A DNA stretch of 56,120 nucleotides from Eubacteriaceae bacterium (GTDB taxonomy: Bacteria; Bacillota; Clostridia; Eubacteriales; Eubacteriaceae), in the NCBI GenBank assembly GCA_030156895.1, contig JASGLP010000013.1, forward strand, positions 1 to 56,120. The letters run 5' to 3'. This document shows, one piece after another, positions 35,740-44,290 of this stretch (positions are counted from its first letter, which is position 1; the number at the start of each line of letters is the position of its first letter). The position numbers and the translations under genes are program-made. A model generated the notes under the pieces. The model was not told where the DNA came from, searched no databases, and saw only the letters and a program-made list of their open reading frames with translations.

Positions 35740-36642
35740 ATGAAAGGCTGGTTATTAAGAAATCCCCAAAAAATGGAAGACCCTTCAATCGTAAAAATTA
35801 TGAAGGTAGTGGAAGAAAGAAATCTGGAACTGGAGCTGGTAAATCCCCTGGATGTTCAGGTAGTTTGCGAGGATACTCCGGATGGAATGGTTTATGTGGG
35901 TGATGAGAAAAAAATGGTTCCGGATTACGTGATTGCGGCATTTTTTACCGAAAAAAACTATCATGCGCAATCGGTATTGATCATGCTGGAATCACTGGGT
36001 GCATTCTGTATTAATAATTGGGACTGTATTGAAGGGGTTGACGACAAACTCCATGTTTTTCAGAAAGTTGTGAAAGATATAAAAGGGGTGAAATTCCCTA
36101 AAACTGTTTTGATAACCGATAAAACCACACCTGAATTTATTAGCAGTCAGTTTGATTATCCGGTAGTCATGAAAGTCATGCACGGCAGTAAAGGTCAGGG
36201 TGTGGTGCTGGTCAATTCTGAAAAAGAATGTGAAACCTTAATTAATATGACAATGGCCGGGAAATGCAGTGATGAAATTATTGTTCAGGAATGCATTAGT
36301 TCTTCCAGAGGCAGAGATATCCGAATTGTTTTAATTGATGGTAAATTCGAAACAGCCTTTGTGCGACAAAATGAAAGCAGCTTCCGTTCGAACATTGCAA
36401 AAGGAGGAAAGAAAGTGGATTTTGATCCGCCTCAGGAATTAATCGAAACAGCTGAAAAAATTGCCAGCCTTCTAGGAATTGCCGTTGGAACGGTGGATTT
36501 TCTTTTCGGTGAAGAAGGAACATTTTATCTTTGTGAAGCCAATGCCATGCCGGGGATTGCTTTCGATGTCGAAGCGGCCTTTAAAAAAGTTGTGAAAGCG
36601 GTAGCCGAAAGACCGGTGCCGGCATGGAAGGAAGTAAAATGA
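35740..36642 (+). CDS. RimK-like ATP-grasp ligase, paralog 1
   Basis: A 300-residue ATP-grasp enzyme of the RimK/LysX type. Features: VVMKVMHGSKGQGVVLV (ATP-binding lysine and glycine-rich loop), EIIVQECISSSRGRDIRIVLIDGK, and VDFLFGEEGTFYLCEANAMPG (Mg-binding Glu and Asn at the end). These enzymes form an acyl-phosphate and ligate it to an amine, typically glutamate or another amino acid. The N-terminal domain (MKGWLLRNPQKMEDPSI) is shared with the next gene. The start is 35740, after AAGGAG. It sits in the STAS/GH3/ABC cluster; the substrate is unknown. Confidence 0.82.
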   Translation: MKGWLLRNPQKMEDPSIVKIMKVVEERNLELELVNPLDVQVVCEDTPDGMVYVGDEKKMVPDYVIAAFFTEKNYHAQSVLIMLESLGAFCINNWDCIEGVDDKLHVFQKVVKDIKGVKFPKTVLITDKTTPEFISSQFDYPVVMKVMHGSKGQGVVLVNSEKECETLINMTMAGKCSDEIIVQECISSSRGRDIRIVLIDGKFETAFVRQNESSFRSNIAKGGKKVDFDPPQELIETAEKIASLLGIAVGTVDFLFGEEGTFYLCEANAMPGIAFDVEAAFKKVVKAVAERPVPAWKEVK

Positions 36643-37553
36643 GAGGCTGGCTGTTACTCAATCAGAAAACCATGGATGACCCTTCAATTCAGATGATTGT
36701 GGGTTTGATTAAAAAAATGAATCTGGACATTGAACTGGTGGACATTAAAACCGTGCAGGTTCTTTGCAGTCCTGAAAAACTGACATATATTCAGGTTGGT
36801 CAAAAAGAATTGGTCGTTCCCGATTTTTGTCTGGCGGCATTTTTTGGCGGCAATAACTATCACAGTCAGGCGGTTCTGCAGATGCTCGAAGGCCAGGGAG
36901 TCTTTTGTGTCAATAGTCTGGAAAGCCTTAAGAATACCTCTGATAAACTGCGAACTTTTCAGAAAGTTTCAGCTTCATCAAAGAGCATTTTTTTCCCCAA
37001 AACCCTACTTTTTACCGATACGTTAAACCTCGATTATGTCGAAAAAGCCATTGGTTTTCCCTGCGTGGTTAAAGTCATGCATGGCAGCAAAGGTAAAGGG
37101 GTCATTCTGGTTAAAACCAGCCATGAACTCAAGAATCTGTTAGACCTTTTGGGCGCGGGTACTTACGACGATGAAATTTTAGTTCAGGAGTGTATTGAGG
37201 CTTCAAAAGGCCGCGATCTGCGCATTATGCTGGCTGGGCGCAAATATTCACAGGCTTACATTCGGGATAATGGTGATGAATTTAAATCAAACCTGTCTCA
37301 GGGCGGTGAGCTGCAATTTTTAACGCCTCCGGATGAGGTGATCAAAATTGCCGAAGAAGTGGCGCAGCTGCTGGATATTTACTTTGGCAGTGTCGACTTC
37401 CTGATGGGTGAAAATGATACCTATTATATCTGCGAAGCCAATTCGATGACCGGACTGACCTATTCAAAAGAAATGGCCACTAGCACTGAAGATAATCCCT
37501 TGATTAGCATATTAAAAGAAATTATGACCGAGACAGCTAGACGAAGAACGTGA
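36639..37553 (+). CDS. RimK-like ATP-grasp ligase, paralog 2
   Basis: A 304-residue ATP-grasp protein, evidently a tandem duplicate of the upstream gene (shared RGWLLLNQKTMDDPSIQ, VVKVMHGSKGKGVILV, ILVQECIEASKGRDLRIML, and CEANSMTG at the end). Sequence differences in the N-terminal half suggest different acceptor or donor preference. The start at 36639 overlaps the upstream stop (ATGA), with GGAAGG just before it. It ends the cluster; a terminator follows. Two adjacent ligases could add two residues in sequence (inference). Confidence 0.82.
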   Translation: MRGWLLLNQKTMDDPSIQMIVGLIKKMNLDIELVDIKTVQVLCSPEKLTYIQVGQKELVVPDFCLAAFFGGNNYHSQAVLQMLEGQGVFCVNSLESLKNTSDKLRTFQKVSASSKSIFFPKTLLFTDTLNLDYVEKAIGFPCVVKVMHGSKGKGVILVKTSHELKNLLDLLGAGTYDDEILVQECIEASKGRDLRIMLAGRKYSQAYIRDNGDEFKSNLSQGGELQFLTPPDEVIKIAEEVAQLLDIYFGSVDFLMGENDTYYICEANSMTGLTYSKEMATSTEDNPLISILKEIMTETARRRT

Positions 37554-37586
37554 TTTGAGAGTATAACTAAAAATAATATTGAAATG

Positions 37587-37620
37587 GCCGATAAAATAAA
37601 AAAATTATCGGCTGTTTTTT
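37587..37620 (+). terminator. Terminator of the GH3/ATP-grasp cluster
   Basis: GCCGATAA and TTATCGGC form an 8-bp stem around an A-rich 10-nt loop, followed by TGTTTTTTT. It closes the run of seven genes starting at 28403. Confidence 0.8.
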
Positions 37621-37646
37621 TATGTAAGCCCATGCCGGGCGCACAT

Positions 37647-37671
37647 AAAAAGACAGCCTCTAAAGGCTGTC
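37647..37671 (-). terminator. Terminator of the tRNA-Ala gene
   Basis: Read on the minus strand: GACAGCCT-TTAG-AGGCTGTC followed by TTTTT, starting 17 bp after the tRNA 3' end. It points against the neighbouring plus-strand terminator at 37587-37620. Confidence 0.75.
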
Positions 37672-37687
37672 CTAAGCGATTCTAATA

Positions 37688-37763
37688 TGGTGGAGATGAG
37701 GGGACTTGAACCCCTGGCCTTCTGACTGCCAGTCAGACGCGCTCCCAGCTGCGCCACACCCCC
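37688..37763 (-). tRNA. tRNA-Ala (anticodon GGC)
   Basis: The minus strand folds into a full cloverleaf of 76 nt. The acceptor stem GGGGGUG/CAUCUCC carries the G3:U70 wobble that identifies alanine tRNAs. The anticodon arm is UCUGA-CUGGCAG-UCAGA, giving GGC (codon GCC). The T-arm has GGUUCAAGUCC, and CCA is encoded. A short open frame on the plus strand here is spurious. Confidence 0.95.
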
Positions 37764-37781
37764 AATTGATACGACCTGTTT

Positions 37782-37810
37782 ATTATAAAGGAATCCGAAA
37801 ATTAATGCAA
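37782..37810 (-). promoter_or_regulatory. Promoter of the tRNA-Ala gene
   Basis: On the minus strand TTGCAT (37805-37810) and TATAAT (37782-37787) are 17 bp apart, and the tRNA begins 19 bp downstream of the -10 box. Confidence 0.75.
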
Positions 37811-37933
37811 GTACTTTTTGAAATAATGATTGTTCTTGATTCAGACACGCAGGTTAGAAATGACGCTTGTTTTCAGTCAAGACAAAAAAGTACTTATTTT
37901 TTGGTAAAAACACAAAAATATTGAAAAAATCTT

Positions 37934-38011
37934 TTGAGACTGTATTATTTTGATGTAGAATCACTTAAAAGAGTAAAAAAACTGCCATAATTTCTATGAT
38001 TGTGATATAAT
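37934..38011 (+). promoter_or_regulatory. Candidate promoters for the two-component system
   Basis: Two alternatives are visible: TTGAGA (37934-37939) with TAGAAT (37956-37961), 16 bp apart, and a perfect TATAAT (38006-38011) with CTGCCA (37982-37987), 18 bp apart. The second lies 53 bp before the kinase start. Nothing else was found in this gap apart from the tRNA promoter. Confidence 0.4.
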
Positions 38012-38063
38012 GTTAGCGGATTTAATGTTGAGTTACGGAAATATTATCTGAAAGGGTTGTTTT

Positions 38064-39318
38064 ATGAGAGTCTTATTAAAGATTACTGACATTATTGATG
38101 TGGACGTTCTACAGAGAATTCAGGATTCCTTTTCCGCAGCAACAGGTCTTGCGGCAGTCACCGTCGACTATAAGGGGAATCCCATAACTGAATACAGTAA
38201 TTTTTCTGAGTTCTGTAAATGCGTCCGTAAAAACAGCCACAACCGAGATTGCTGTTATCAATCGGACGCTCACGGGGGGGATAGAATCGGCCAGATCAGG
38301 AAAACCATCCATTTATATCTGTCATGGCGGTTTGGTGGACTTAGCGGTTCCAATCATGGTAAAGGGCAACTATCTGGGCGCAATTCTGGCGGGGCAGATA
38401 AAAATCGGGGAAGAGGAAATGAAGGCTTTGCCCATGAGAACCAGTCATGAATTAACAGACTTTTCCCGTGATTCAGAGATTATGCAGCTCTATAATCGTG
38501 TTACCCAAACAACCTTAGATCAGGTAAGAGCTTCTGCGGATCTGCTTTATATGATTGCCAATTATTTGGTTGAAAAGCAGATGATTCATATTATTCAGGA
38601 AGAACTGCATAATAAAAATCTGGAGCTGATGGAGGAGGTTAAACTTCGAAGTGAAGTGGAAGCCTCATTGAAGGAAGCGGATTTAAAAGCTCTGCAGGCG
38701 CAGATTAATCCACATTTCCTATTTAATGTACTTAACACCATCGGGCGGCTGGCACTTTTGGAGGGCGCCGATAAAACGCAGGAGATGATTTACGCCTTTT
38801 CCGATATGATGCGATACACGCTTAAAAAAGAAAAAAACAACGTGGTAACGCTCAAGGAGGAAATGGAGCACGTGCAGAATTATTTGGCGATTCAAAAAAT
38901 GCGTCTGGGTAATCGTTTGGATTATTCCGTCAAGATTGATCAGGAAGCTGAAGACATTTTTTGTCCATTTATGACAATTCAGCCTTTTGTTGAAAACGCC
39001 ATTATACATGCGATTGAACCCAATGCAAAAGGTGGCAAAGTACGCATCATCGCTAAAGCCAATAAAGAGATCGTTGAACTTAAAATTCTAGATGATGGCG
39101 TGGGAATTCCCAAAGATCGGATTGATAAAATTCTTGATGGTTCCTATGAATCAGGGGGGCAGGAGAAAAATACCGGCATCGGGATCAATAATGCCAATAA
39201 ACGGCTGATGTATTATTATGGCGTTGATTATGGGGTTGATATCCAGAGTGTTCCTGAAGAAGGAACCGAAATTACTATTAATATTCCCCGCAAATCAACG
39301 ACAGGAAGGGGACTATAA
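38064..39318 (+). pseudogene. PocR-domain sensor histidine kinase, frameshifted in a G7 run
   Basis: The frame from ATG 38064 (GAAAGGG upstream) reads a PocR sensor start (DIIDVDVLQRIQDSFSAATGLAAV, then CCYQSDAHGG). It then goes out of phase at seven consecutive Gs (38274-38280). The +1 frame continues the family sequence exactly from there: GGIESARSGKP, YICHGGLVDLAVPI, YLGAILAGQIKI. With six Gs the product would be 417 residues: PocR domain, linker coiled coil, a LytS-type kinase core (QAQINPHFLFNVLNTIG) and an ATPase domain (PFVENAIIHA, DDGVGIP, GIGINNANKRL). PocR domains are thought to bind propanediol-like ligands. As read, the gene encodes a 128-residue fragment, with a second frame at 38332-39318. 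Sequencing error, phase variation or a real mutation are all possible. Confidence 0.82.
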
Positions 39319-40413
39319 ATGTACAGATTATTTATTGTAGAAGATGAACATCTTGAAATCGAGGCGATTAAGCTGATTCTCAGTCAGTATGGTGAAAATA
39401 TTGAGGTGGTGGGAGAAGCTTCTTCAGGTCTGGTAGCTTTAGAAGAAATCAGACGCTTGAATCCGGATATTATTCTATTGGACATAAATATTCCCGAGAT
39501 CAATGGCATTGATGTGTTAAAAGCGATCAAAAAAGAAGATCATGATAAGAAAGTTATTCTCATAACGGCCTTTAATGAGTTCGATTTTGCCCATCAGGCG
39601 ATTAAAGCCAGGGTCGATGATTTTTTGTTAAAACCAATTCGCCCTCAGCAGCTGATGGATTCAATCAATCAGAGTGTTTCTTCTTTAAAAAGCAATGCCA
39701 AAGAACGCTTTGACGAAAAAATGAATGAGGTTATTTTTGCTGTTATTCAGAAAAAATACAGCGATGCCAGAAACTCATTGATTACTTATCTGGATCTGGT
39801 TTACGATTATCACACCTATGATATTATTTCTATTCAGAATGAAATACGTCACTTTATGGAAGAGTTAAATATTGTTACCAAGGATATGTGCGGATATTCT
39901 TTAAACAGTCCCCTCTGCTCACAGAATCATATGCAGTTTGTCAATATGTATAAAAACCGATATGACTTAAAAGTGGAGATCATGAAAACCATTGATAAAG
40001 TTTTTGATCGAATGCTGGATAACAAAGAAACCCGAAAGAACAATATTGAGGATATCTTAAATTATATTGACCGCAACTGCTACAAAGATATTTCTTTAGA
40101 TCAGGTTGGTGAATATGCCAATATGTCTTCTTACTACTTGAGTAAAATCTTCAAAAAAGAAACTGGGGTCAATTTTGTCACCTATCTGACTGAACGAAAA
40201 ATTGAGATTGCCAAGGATATGCTGGCTAACACAGATGTGCCGATTATCAATATCGCTCTGGATTTATCCTATCATGAACCTAATTATTTCAGTAAAGTGT
40301 TTAAAAAAAGCACTGGCATGACGCCGACTGAATACCGCAAGGAAAAAAGAGGTGCGGAGTCGGTTGAAAAGACAGAAAAGGAATCGAAAAACAAATTAAA
40401 AATCAGCAGTTGA
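39319..40413 (+). CDS. AraC-type response regulator of the microcompartment operon
   Basis: A 364-residue two-domain regulator. The receiver domain (1-120) has LFIVEDEHLEIEAI, the phospho-acceptor region PDIILLDINIPEINGIDVL, and the conserved lysine in DFLLKPIRP. A middle helical region follows. The C-terminus is an AraC-type double helix-turn-helix (ISLDQVGEYANMSSYYLSKIFKKETGVNF and INIALDLSYHEPNYFSKVFKKSTGMTPTEYRK). It starts right after the kinase stop, with AAGGGG upstream. Together they are the likely inducer-sensing pair for the downstream pdu operon, inferred from order and the PocR domain. Confidence 0.9.
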   Translation: MYRLFIVEDEHLEIEAIKLILSQYGENIEVVGEASSGLVALEEIRRLNPDIILLDINIPEINGIDVLKAIKKEDHDKKVILITAFNEFDFAHQAIKARVDDFLLKPIRPQQLMDSINQSVSSLKSNAKERFDEKMNEVIFAVIQKKYSDARNSLITYLDLVYDYHTYDIISIQNEIRHFMEELNIVTKDMCGYSLNSPLCSQNHMQFVNMYKNRYDLKVEIMKTIDKVFDRMLDNKETRKNNIEDILNYIDRNCYKDISLDQVGEYANMSSYYLSKIFKKETGVNFVTYLTERKIEIAKDMLANTDVPIINIALDLSYHEPNYFSKVFKKSTGMTPTEYRKEKRGAESVEKTEKESKNKLKISS

Positions 40414-40437
40414 AAACTGAATAATCTTAAATCTGAC

Positions 40438-40486
40438 AAATCGCCTGCAAAACTTTCGATACGATAAAGTTTTGCAGGCGATTTTT
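40438..40486 (+). terminator. Terminator after the response regulator
   Basis: AAATCGCCTGCAAAACTTT and AAAGTTTTGCAGGCGATTT form a perfect 19-bp stem with a 9-nt loop followed by more T. It isolates the regulator genes from the pdu operon promoter. Confidence 0.9.
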
Positions 40487-40783
40487 AATTGAATTTCAAA
40501 GGGGAATTGTTTGCTTTGTTCCTTTTTTTACAGGTAAGTTCTGTAAAAAATCTGGAAAAGAGGCGCTATATGTGTATATTTAGTGGACAAAGTACATGAA
40601 TGAGTTGAAATATTCCACCTTAGTCAAGGAGTAAAAAAAAATATCAGCTGATGAAAAAGGTTTTCATAATCTGTTTAGAAAAAGGACAATAATTTTATAA
40701 GAACAGCGCAAGTAATTATCATGGGCTTTGAATTAGAATATAAGTAGTTCAGCAACAAATCTTGAATAAGGAGGATAAAGCTT
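40487..40783 (+). promoter_or_regulatory. Upstream regulatory region of the pdu microcompartment operon
   Basis: About 300 bp without a gene. It contains a 10-bp inverted repeat, TTTTTTACAG-GTAAGTT-CTGTAAAAAA (40524-40550), which may be a regulator site or a weak hairpin. A promoter must lie here but I cannot choose a convincing -35/-10 pair; AraC-activated promoters often lack a good -35. No B12-box or other cobalamin riboswitch core was seen. Confidence 0.4.
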
Positions 40784-41059
40784 ATGACAAACGAAGCTTT
40801 AGGTATGATCGAAACTAAAGGATTGGTTGGTTCTATTGAAGCAGCTGATGCAATGGTTAAATCTGCAAACGTATCATTAATGGGCTATGAAAAAATCGGT
40901 TCAGGACTTGTAACCGTCATGGTTCGTGGTGATGTTGGTGCTGTAAAAGCCGCTGTTGATGCTGGAGCTGCTGCTGCAGATAAAGTTGGCCAGGTTGTTT
41001 CAGTACATGTGATCCCAAGACCACACACAGATGTGGAGAAAATTTTACCAAGTCTATAA
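40784..41059 (+). CDS. Microcompartment shell protein, BMC-H (PduA/PduJ-like)
   Basis: A 91-residue single BMC domain that forms hexameric facets of the shell. It reads [55 protein letters not shown] and ends with [15 protein letters not shown], matching PduA/PduJ. The pore region (KIGSG) resembles PduA, whose pore passes diol. It is preceded by AAGGAGG. Which of PduA and PduJ it is cannot be decided, since only one such short BMC-H is present. Confidence 0.93.
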   Translation: MTNEALGMIETKGLVGSIEAADAMVKSANVSLMGYEKIGSGLVTVMVRGDVGAVKAAVDAGAAAADKVGQVVSVHVIPRPHTDVEKILPSL

Positions 41060-41085
41060 TAATTTAATTACGGAGGTGTAAATTA

Positions 41086-41871
41086 ATGAAAGATGATTTA
41101 ATGAACAAATTGATGGAAGAAGTGATGAAGAAAATGGGTGAAGTTGAAGAAACAGGCACAGTAGCTGCTGCTACAGGCGTTTGTGGTTTAACTGAATATG
41201 TTGGAACTGCTGTTGGTAACACAATCGGTTTCGTTATTGCAAACGTCGACAGAACTTTACACGAAGCCATGAAAATCGATCCTAAATATCGATCAATCGG
41301 TATTCTTTCAGCTCGTACTGGTGCTGGCCCTCAGGTATTCGCTGCAGATGAAGCTGTAAAAGCTACTAACTGTGAAGTTGTTTCCTGCGAATTTGCACGA
41401 GATACAGAAGGTGGCGCTGGTCACGGTTCTTTAATTATCTTTGGTGCAGAAGACGTATCTGATGCTAAACGTGCGGTTGAAGTTGCATTAAATGATCTTG
41501 ACAGAACATTCGGAGATGTTTATGCAAACGCTGCTGGACACTTAGAGTTCCAGTACACAGCTCGTGCAAGCTTTGCCTGCAACATGGTATTTGGCGCTCC
41601 TATCGGAAAAGCTTTTGCAATTATTGTTGGTGCTCCAGCTGGTATCGGCGTATTAATGTCAGATGCTGCTTTAAAAGCTGCTAACGTTGAACTTTGTGGT
41701 TATGCTTCTCCAGACAATGGCGGAACAAAATATTCAAACGAGTCTATGATCTTCATCTCAGGTGATGCTGGTGCAGTTCGACAAGCGGTTTACGCTGCTC
41801 GTGAAGTTGGAAAACAAGCCCTGGAAGCTCTTGGCGGTCCTTGCCCACCTGTAACAACTCCTTACATCTAA
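41086..41871 (+). CDS. pduB: Microcompartment shell protein PduB (BMC-T)
   Basis: A 261-residue protein with two fused BMC domains, forming trimeric shell tiles. The N-terminal extension (MKDDLMNKLMEEVMKKM) is an amphipathic helix like that of PduB, where it helps link cargo to the shell. EYVGTAVGNTIGFVIANVD begins domain 1 and ARASFACNMVFGAPIGKAFAIIVGAPAGIG begins domain 2. The C-terminus GGPCPPVTTPYI is conserved in PduB. AGGAGG lies upstream of the ATG. Confidence 0.93.
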   Translation: MKDDLMNKLMEEVMKKMGEVEETGTVAAATGVCGLTEYVGTAVGNTIGFVIANVDRTLHEAMKIDPKYRSIGILSARTGAGPQVFAADEAVKATNCEVVSCEFARDTEGGAGHGSLIIFGAEDVSDAKRAVEVALNDLDRTFGDVYANAAGHLEFQYTARASFACNMVFGAPIGKAFAIIVGAPAGIGVLMSDAALKAANVELCGYASPDNGGTKYSNESMIFISGDAGAVRQAVYAAREVGKQALEALGGPCPPVTTPYI

Positions 41872-41917
41872 GCAGCTGTTATTGAAGTTTTCCAAAATAT
41901 AAGGAGGAATGATGACT

Positions 41918-43579
41918 ATGAAGTCTAAAAGATTTGAAGCACTAGCAGCTCGTCCAGTTAAAAAGGACGGCTTCGTAAAAGAATGGCCAGAAGTTGGTTT
42001 GATTGCCATGAACAACCCTGGAGATCCTACTCCAAGCCTGGTTGTTGAAAATGGTTGTGTTGTTGAGTTAGATGGTAAAAAACGAGCAGATTTCGATATG
42101 CTTGATACTTTTATTGCTAACTATGCAATTCGTTTAGAAAAAGCTCAAGAGTATATGGCGATGGATTCTTTAGAAATTGCCAACATGCTTGTTGATATAA
42201 ATGTACCTCGTGATGTAGTTGTTGATATTACAACTTCAATCACACCAGCTAAAATCGTTGATGTACTTAACAAAATGACTGTACTGGAAATGATGATGGC
42301 TCAGAACAAAATGCGTGCTCGCCTGATGCCTTCTAACCAGTGCCACGTTACAAACGTTAAAGATAACATGACTCAGATTGCTGCTGATGCGGCAGAAGCT
42401 GCTATTCGAGGATTCGACGAAATGGAAACAACTGTTGGTATCGCTCGTTACGCTCCTTTCAATGCTCTGGCTATCATGGTTGGTGCTAATACTGGCCGTC
42501 CTGGTATCTTAACACAATGTGCGGTAGAAGAAGCTACCGAACTTGACCTTGGTATGAGAGGTTACACCGCTTACGCTGAAACGATTTCTGTATACGGTAC
42601 AGAACCAGTTTTCATGGATGGTGATGATACTCCATATTCAAAAGCTTTCTTGGCTTCCAGCTATGCTTCTCGAGGCCTGAAAATGCGATTTACATCTGGT
42701 TCTGGTTCAGAAGTACAGATGGGTTATGCTGAAGGTAAATCAATGCTTTACCTGGAAGCTCGATGCTTATACATCACTAAAGGAGCCGGTGTACAGGGTA
42801 GCCAGAATGGTTCTGTATCTTGTATCGGTGTACCAGCTGGTGTACCAGGCGGTATCCGCGAAGTATTGGCAGAAAACTTACTAGCTGCTTGTCTTGACCT
42901 TGAATGTGCGTCTTCAAATGACCAGACCTTTACACATTCTGACCTTCGACGAGTTGCTCGTTCACTGATGCAGATGGTACCAGGAACTGACTATATCTGT
43001 TCTGGATATTCTTCTGTGCCTAACTACGATAACATGTTTGCTGGATCCAACTGGGATGCAGAAGACTATGATGACTGGAACGTTATCCAACGTGACCTTA
43101 AAATTGATGCAGGTTTACAGCCAATTACTGAAGAAGCTCTTGTTGCAGCTCGTGCTAAAGGCGCTCGTGCTATGCAGGTTATCTTTAGAGAATTGGGACT
43201 GCCAGAAATTTCTGATGCAGAAGTTGAAGCAGCTACCTACGCTAACGGATCTCAGGACATGCCTGACCGTGACGTTGTTGCTGACCTTAAAGCTGCAGAA
43301 GAACTGCTGGCTCGTGGCGTAACTGCTGTTGATTTCATTAAAGCTTTAGATAAGGGCGGCATGAAAGATGTAGCTGATGCAATCTTTAAGATTCAGTTAC
43401 AGAAAGTTGCTGGCGACTACCTGCACACCGCATCTAAATTAAGTCCTGACTTTGAATGTATCTCAGCTGTTAACTATCCAAATAACTACACAGGTGTTTG
43501 TACAGGATATCAGATCAGTGACGAAAGATGGGCTCAGATCCAGGATATTCCATGGGCTGTTGACCCAGAAAGCGTTTAA
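41918..43579 (+). CDS. pduC: B12-dependent propanediol dehydratase, large subunit
   Basis: A 553-residue catalytic subunit (554 in Salmonella PduC, from memory) that dehydrates 1,2-propanediol to propanal, or a related diol, by adenosylcobalamin radical chemistry. Family sequences: SKRFEALAARPV at the start, MRARLMPSNQCHVTNVKDN, YAPFNALAIMVGANTGRPG, GSGSEVQMGYAEGKSMLYLEARC and CSGYSSVPNYDNMFAGSNWDAEDYDDW. The ATG at 41918 is preferred, as it gives the family N-terminus; ATGs at 41909 and 41912 are also near AAGGAGG. It could act on glycerol too; subtype cannot be fixed. Confidence 0.94.
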   Translation: MKSKRFEALAARPVKKDGFVKEWPEVGLIAMNNPGDPTPSLVVENGCVVELDGKKRADFDMLDTFIANYAIRLEKAQEYMAMDSLEIANMLVDINVPRDVVVDITTSITPAKIVDVLNKMTVLEMMMAQNKMRARLMPSNQCHVTNVKDNMTQIAADAAEAAIRGFDEMETTVGIARYAPFNALAIMVGANTGRPGILTQCAVEEATELDLGMRGYTAYAETISVYGTEPVFMDGDDTPYSKAFLASSYASRGLKMRFTSGSGSEVQMGYAEGKSMLYLEARCLYITKGAGVQGSQNGSVSCIGVPAGVPGGIREVLAENLLAACLDLECASSNDQTFTHSDLRRVARSLMQMVPGTDYICSGYSSVPNYDNMFAGSNWDAEDYDDWNVIQRDLKIDAGLQPITEEALVAARAKGARAMQVIFRELGLPEISDAEVEAATYANGSQDMPDRDVVADLKAAEELLARGVTAVDFIKALDKGGMKDVADAIFKIQLQKVAGDYLHTASKLSPDFECISAVNYPNNYTGVCTGYQISDERWAQIQDIPWAVDPESV

Positions 43580-43597
43580 GGAAAGGGGTGTATAGAT

Positions 43598-44275
43598 ATG
43601 GCTATTAATGAACAGATGTTAAAAAGCATTATCGAAGATGTTTTAAAAGAAATGACAGGTGCAGCTCCTGCTGCCGCTCCTGCTGCCGCTCCTGCTGCTG
43701 CTCCTGCTGCTGCCGCTGCAGCCGCTGGTGCAGTTAAACTGACTCCAGTTGGTGACGCTGCTCAAGGTGTTGCCAGTGATGAAGTTGTCATCGGTCTGGC
43801 TCCAGCTTTTGCTGAATTCCAGAATGTAAGCATCATCGATGTTCCTCACGATAAAATCTTAAAAGAAATTATCGCTGGTATCGAAGAAGAGGGCTTAAAA
43901 GCTCGTGTTATTAAAGTATACAGATCTTCTGACGTTGCTGTTGTCGGACATACTGCTGCAAAATTAAGCGGATCTGGTATCGGTATTGGTTTACAGTCAA
44001 AAGGAACCTGCCTGATTCATCAGAGAGATCTTCCACAGTTAAGTAACCTTGAACTTTTCTCTCAGGCTCCTTTGATCGATTTAGAAACATATCGAGCTAT
44101 CGGAAAAAATGCTGCTAAATATGCTAAAGGCGAAAGCCCGAAACCAGTACCTGTAAGAAACGACCAGATGGCTCGTCCAGCTTACCAGGCTAAAGCAGCG
44201 CTGTTACATATTAAAGAAACTGAACATGTTGTAAATGGTAAAAAAGCTATTGAACAGCAAGTTTCGTTTGCATAA
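43598..44275 (+). CDS. pduD: B12-dependent propanediol dehydratase, medium subunit
   Basis: A 225-residue subunit. The first 20 residues ([17 protein letters not shown]) are an encapsulation helix that targets the enzyme to the shell lumen. A linker of repeated Ala-Ala-Pro units follows (residues about 22-45; DNA repeat at about 43664-43730). The folded part begins [12 protein letters not shown] and contains [25 protein letters not shown] and [26 protein letters not shown], diagnostic of the medium subunit. The linker length is unusual. It lies 18 bp after pduC, with AAAGGGG upstream. Confidence 0.93.
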   Translation: MAINEQMLKSIIEDVLKEMTGAAPAAAPAAAPAAAPAAAAAAAGAVKLTPVGDAAQGVASDEVVIGLAPAFAEFQNVSIIDVPHDKILKEIIAGIEEEGLKARVIKVYRSSDVAVVGHTAAKLSGSGIGIGLQSKGTCLIHQRDLPQLSNLELFSQAPLIDLETYRAIGKNAAKYAKGESPKPVPVRNDQMARPAYQAKAALLHIKETEHVVNGKKAIEQQVSFA

Positions 44276-44290
44276 GTGGAGGTGACCAGA

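Noticed and set aside
37706..37924. Plus-strand open frame of 72 codons
   Set aside because: It runs antisense through the tRNA-Ala gene and its promoter and has no ribosome binding site.
38274..38282. Programmed -1 ribosomal frameshift in the kinase gene
   Set aside because: A -1 shift on the G run leads at once to GGA-TAG (stop); only a +1 shift or loss of one G restores the kinase.
40651..40692. Short leader peptide (13 codons) before the pdu operon
   Set aside because: The nearest ribosome binding site is too far away (about 19 bases) and no attenuator pairing follows it.
40487..40783. Cobalamin riboswitch upstream of the pdu operon
   Set aside because: No B12-box core or supporting stems could be found; regulation by the PocR two-component system fits better.
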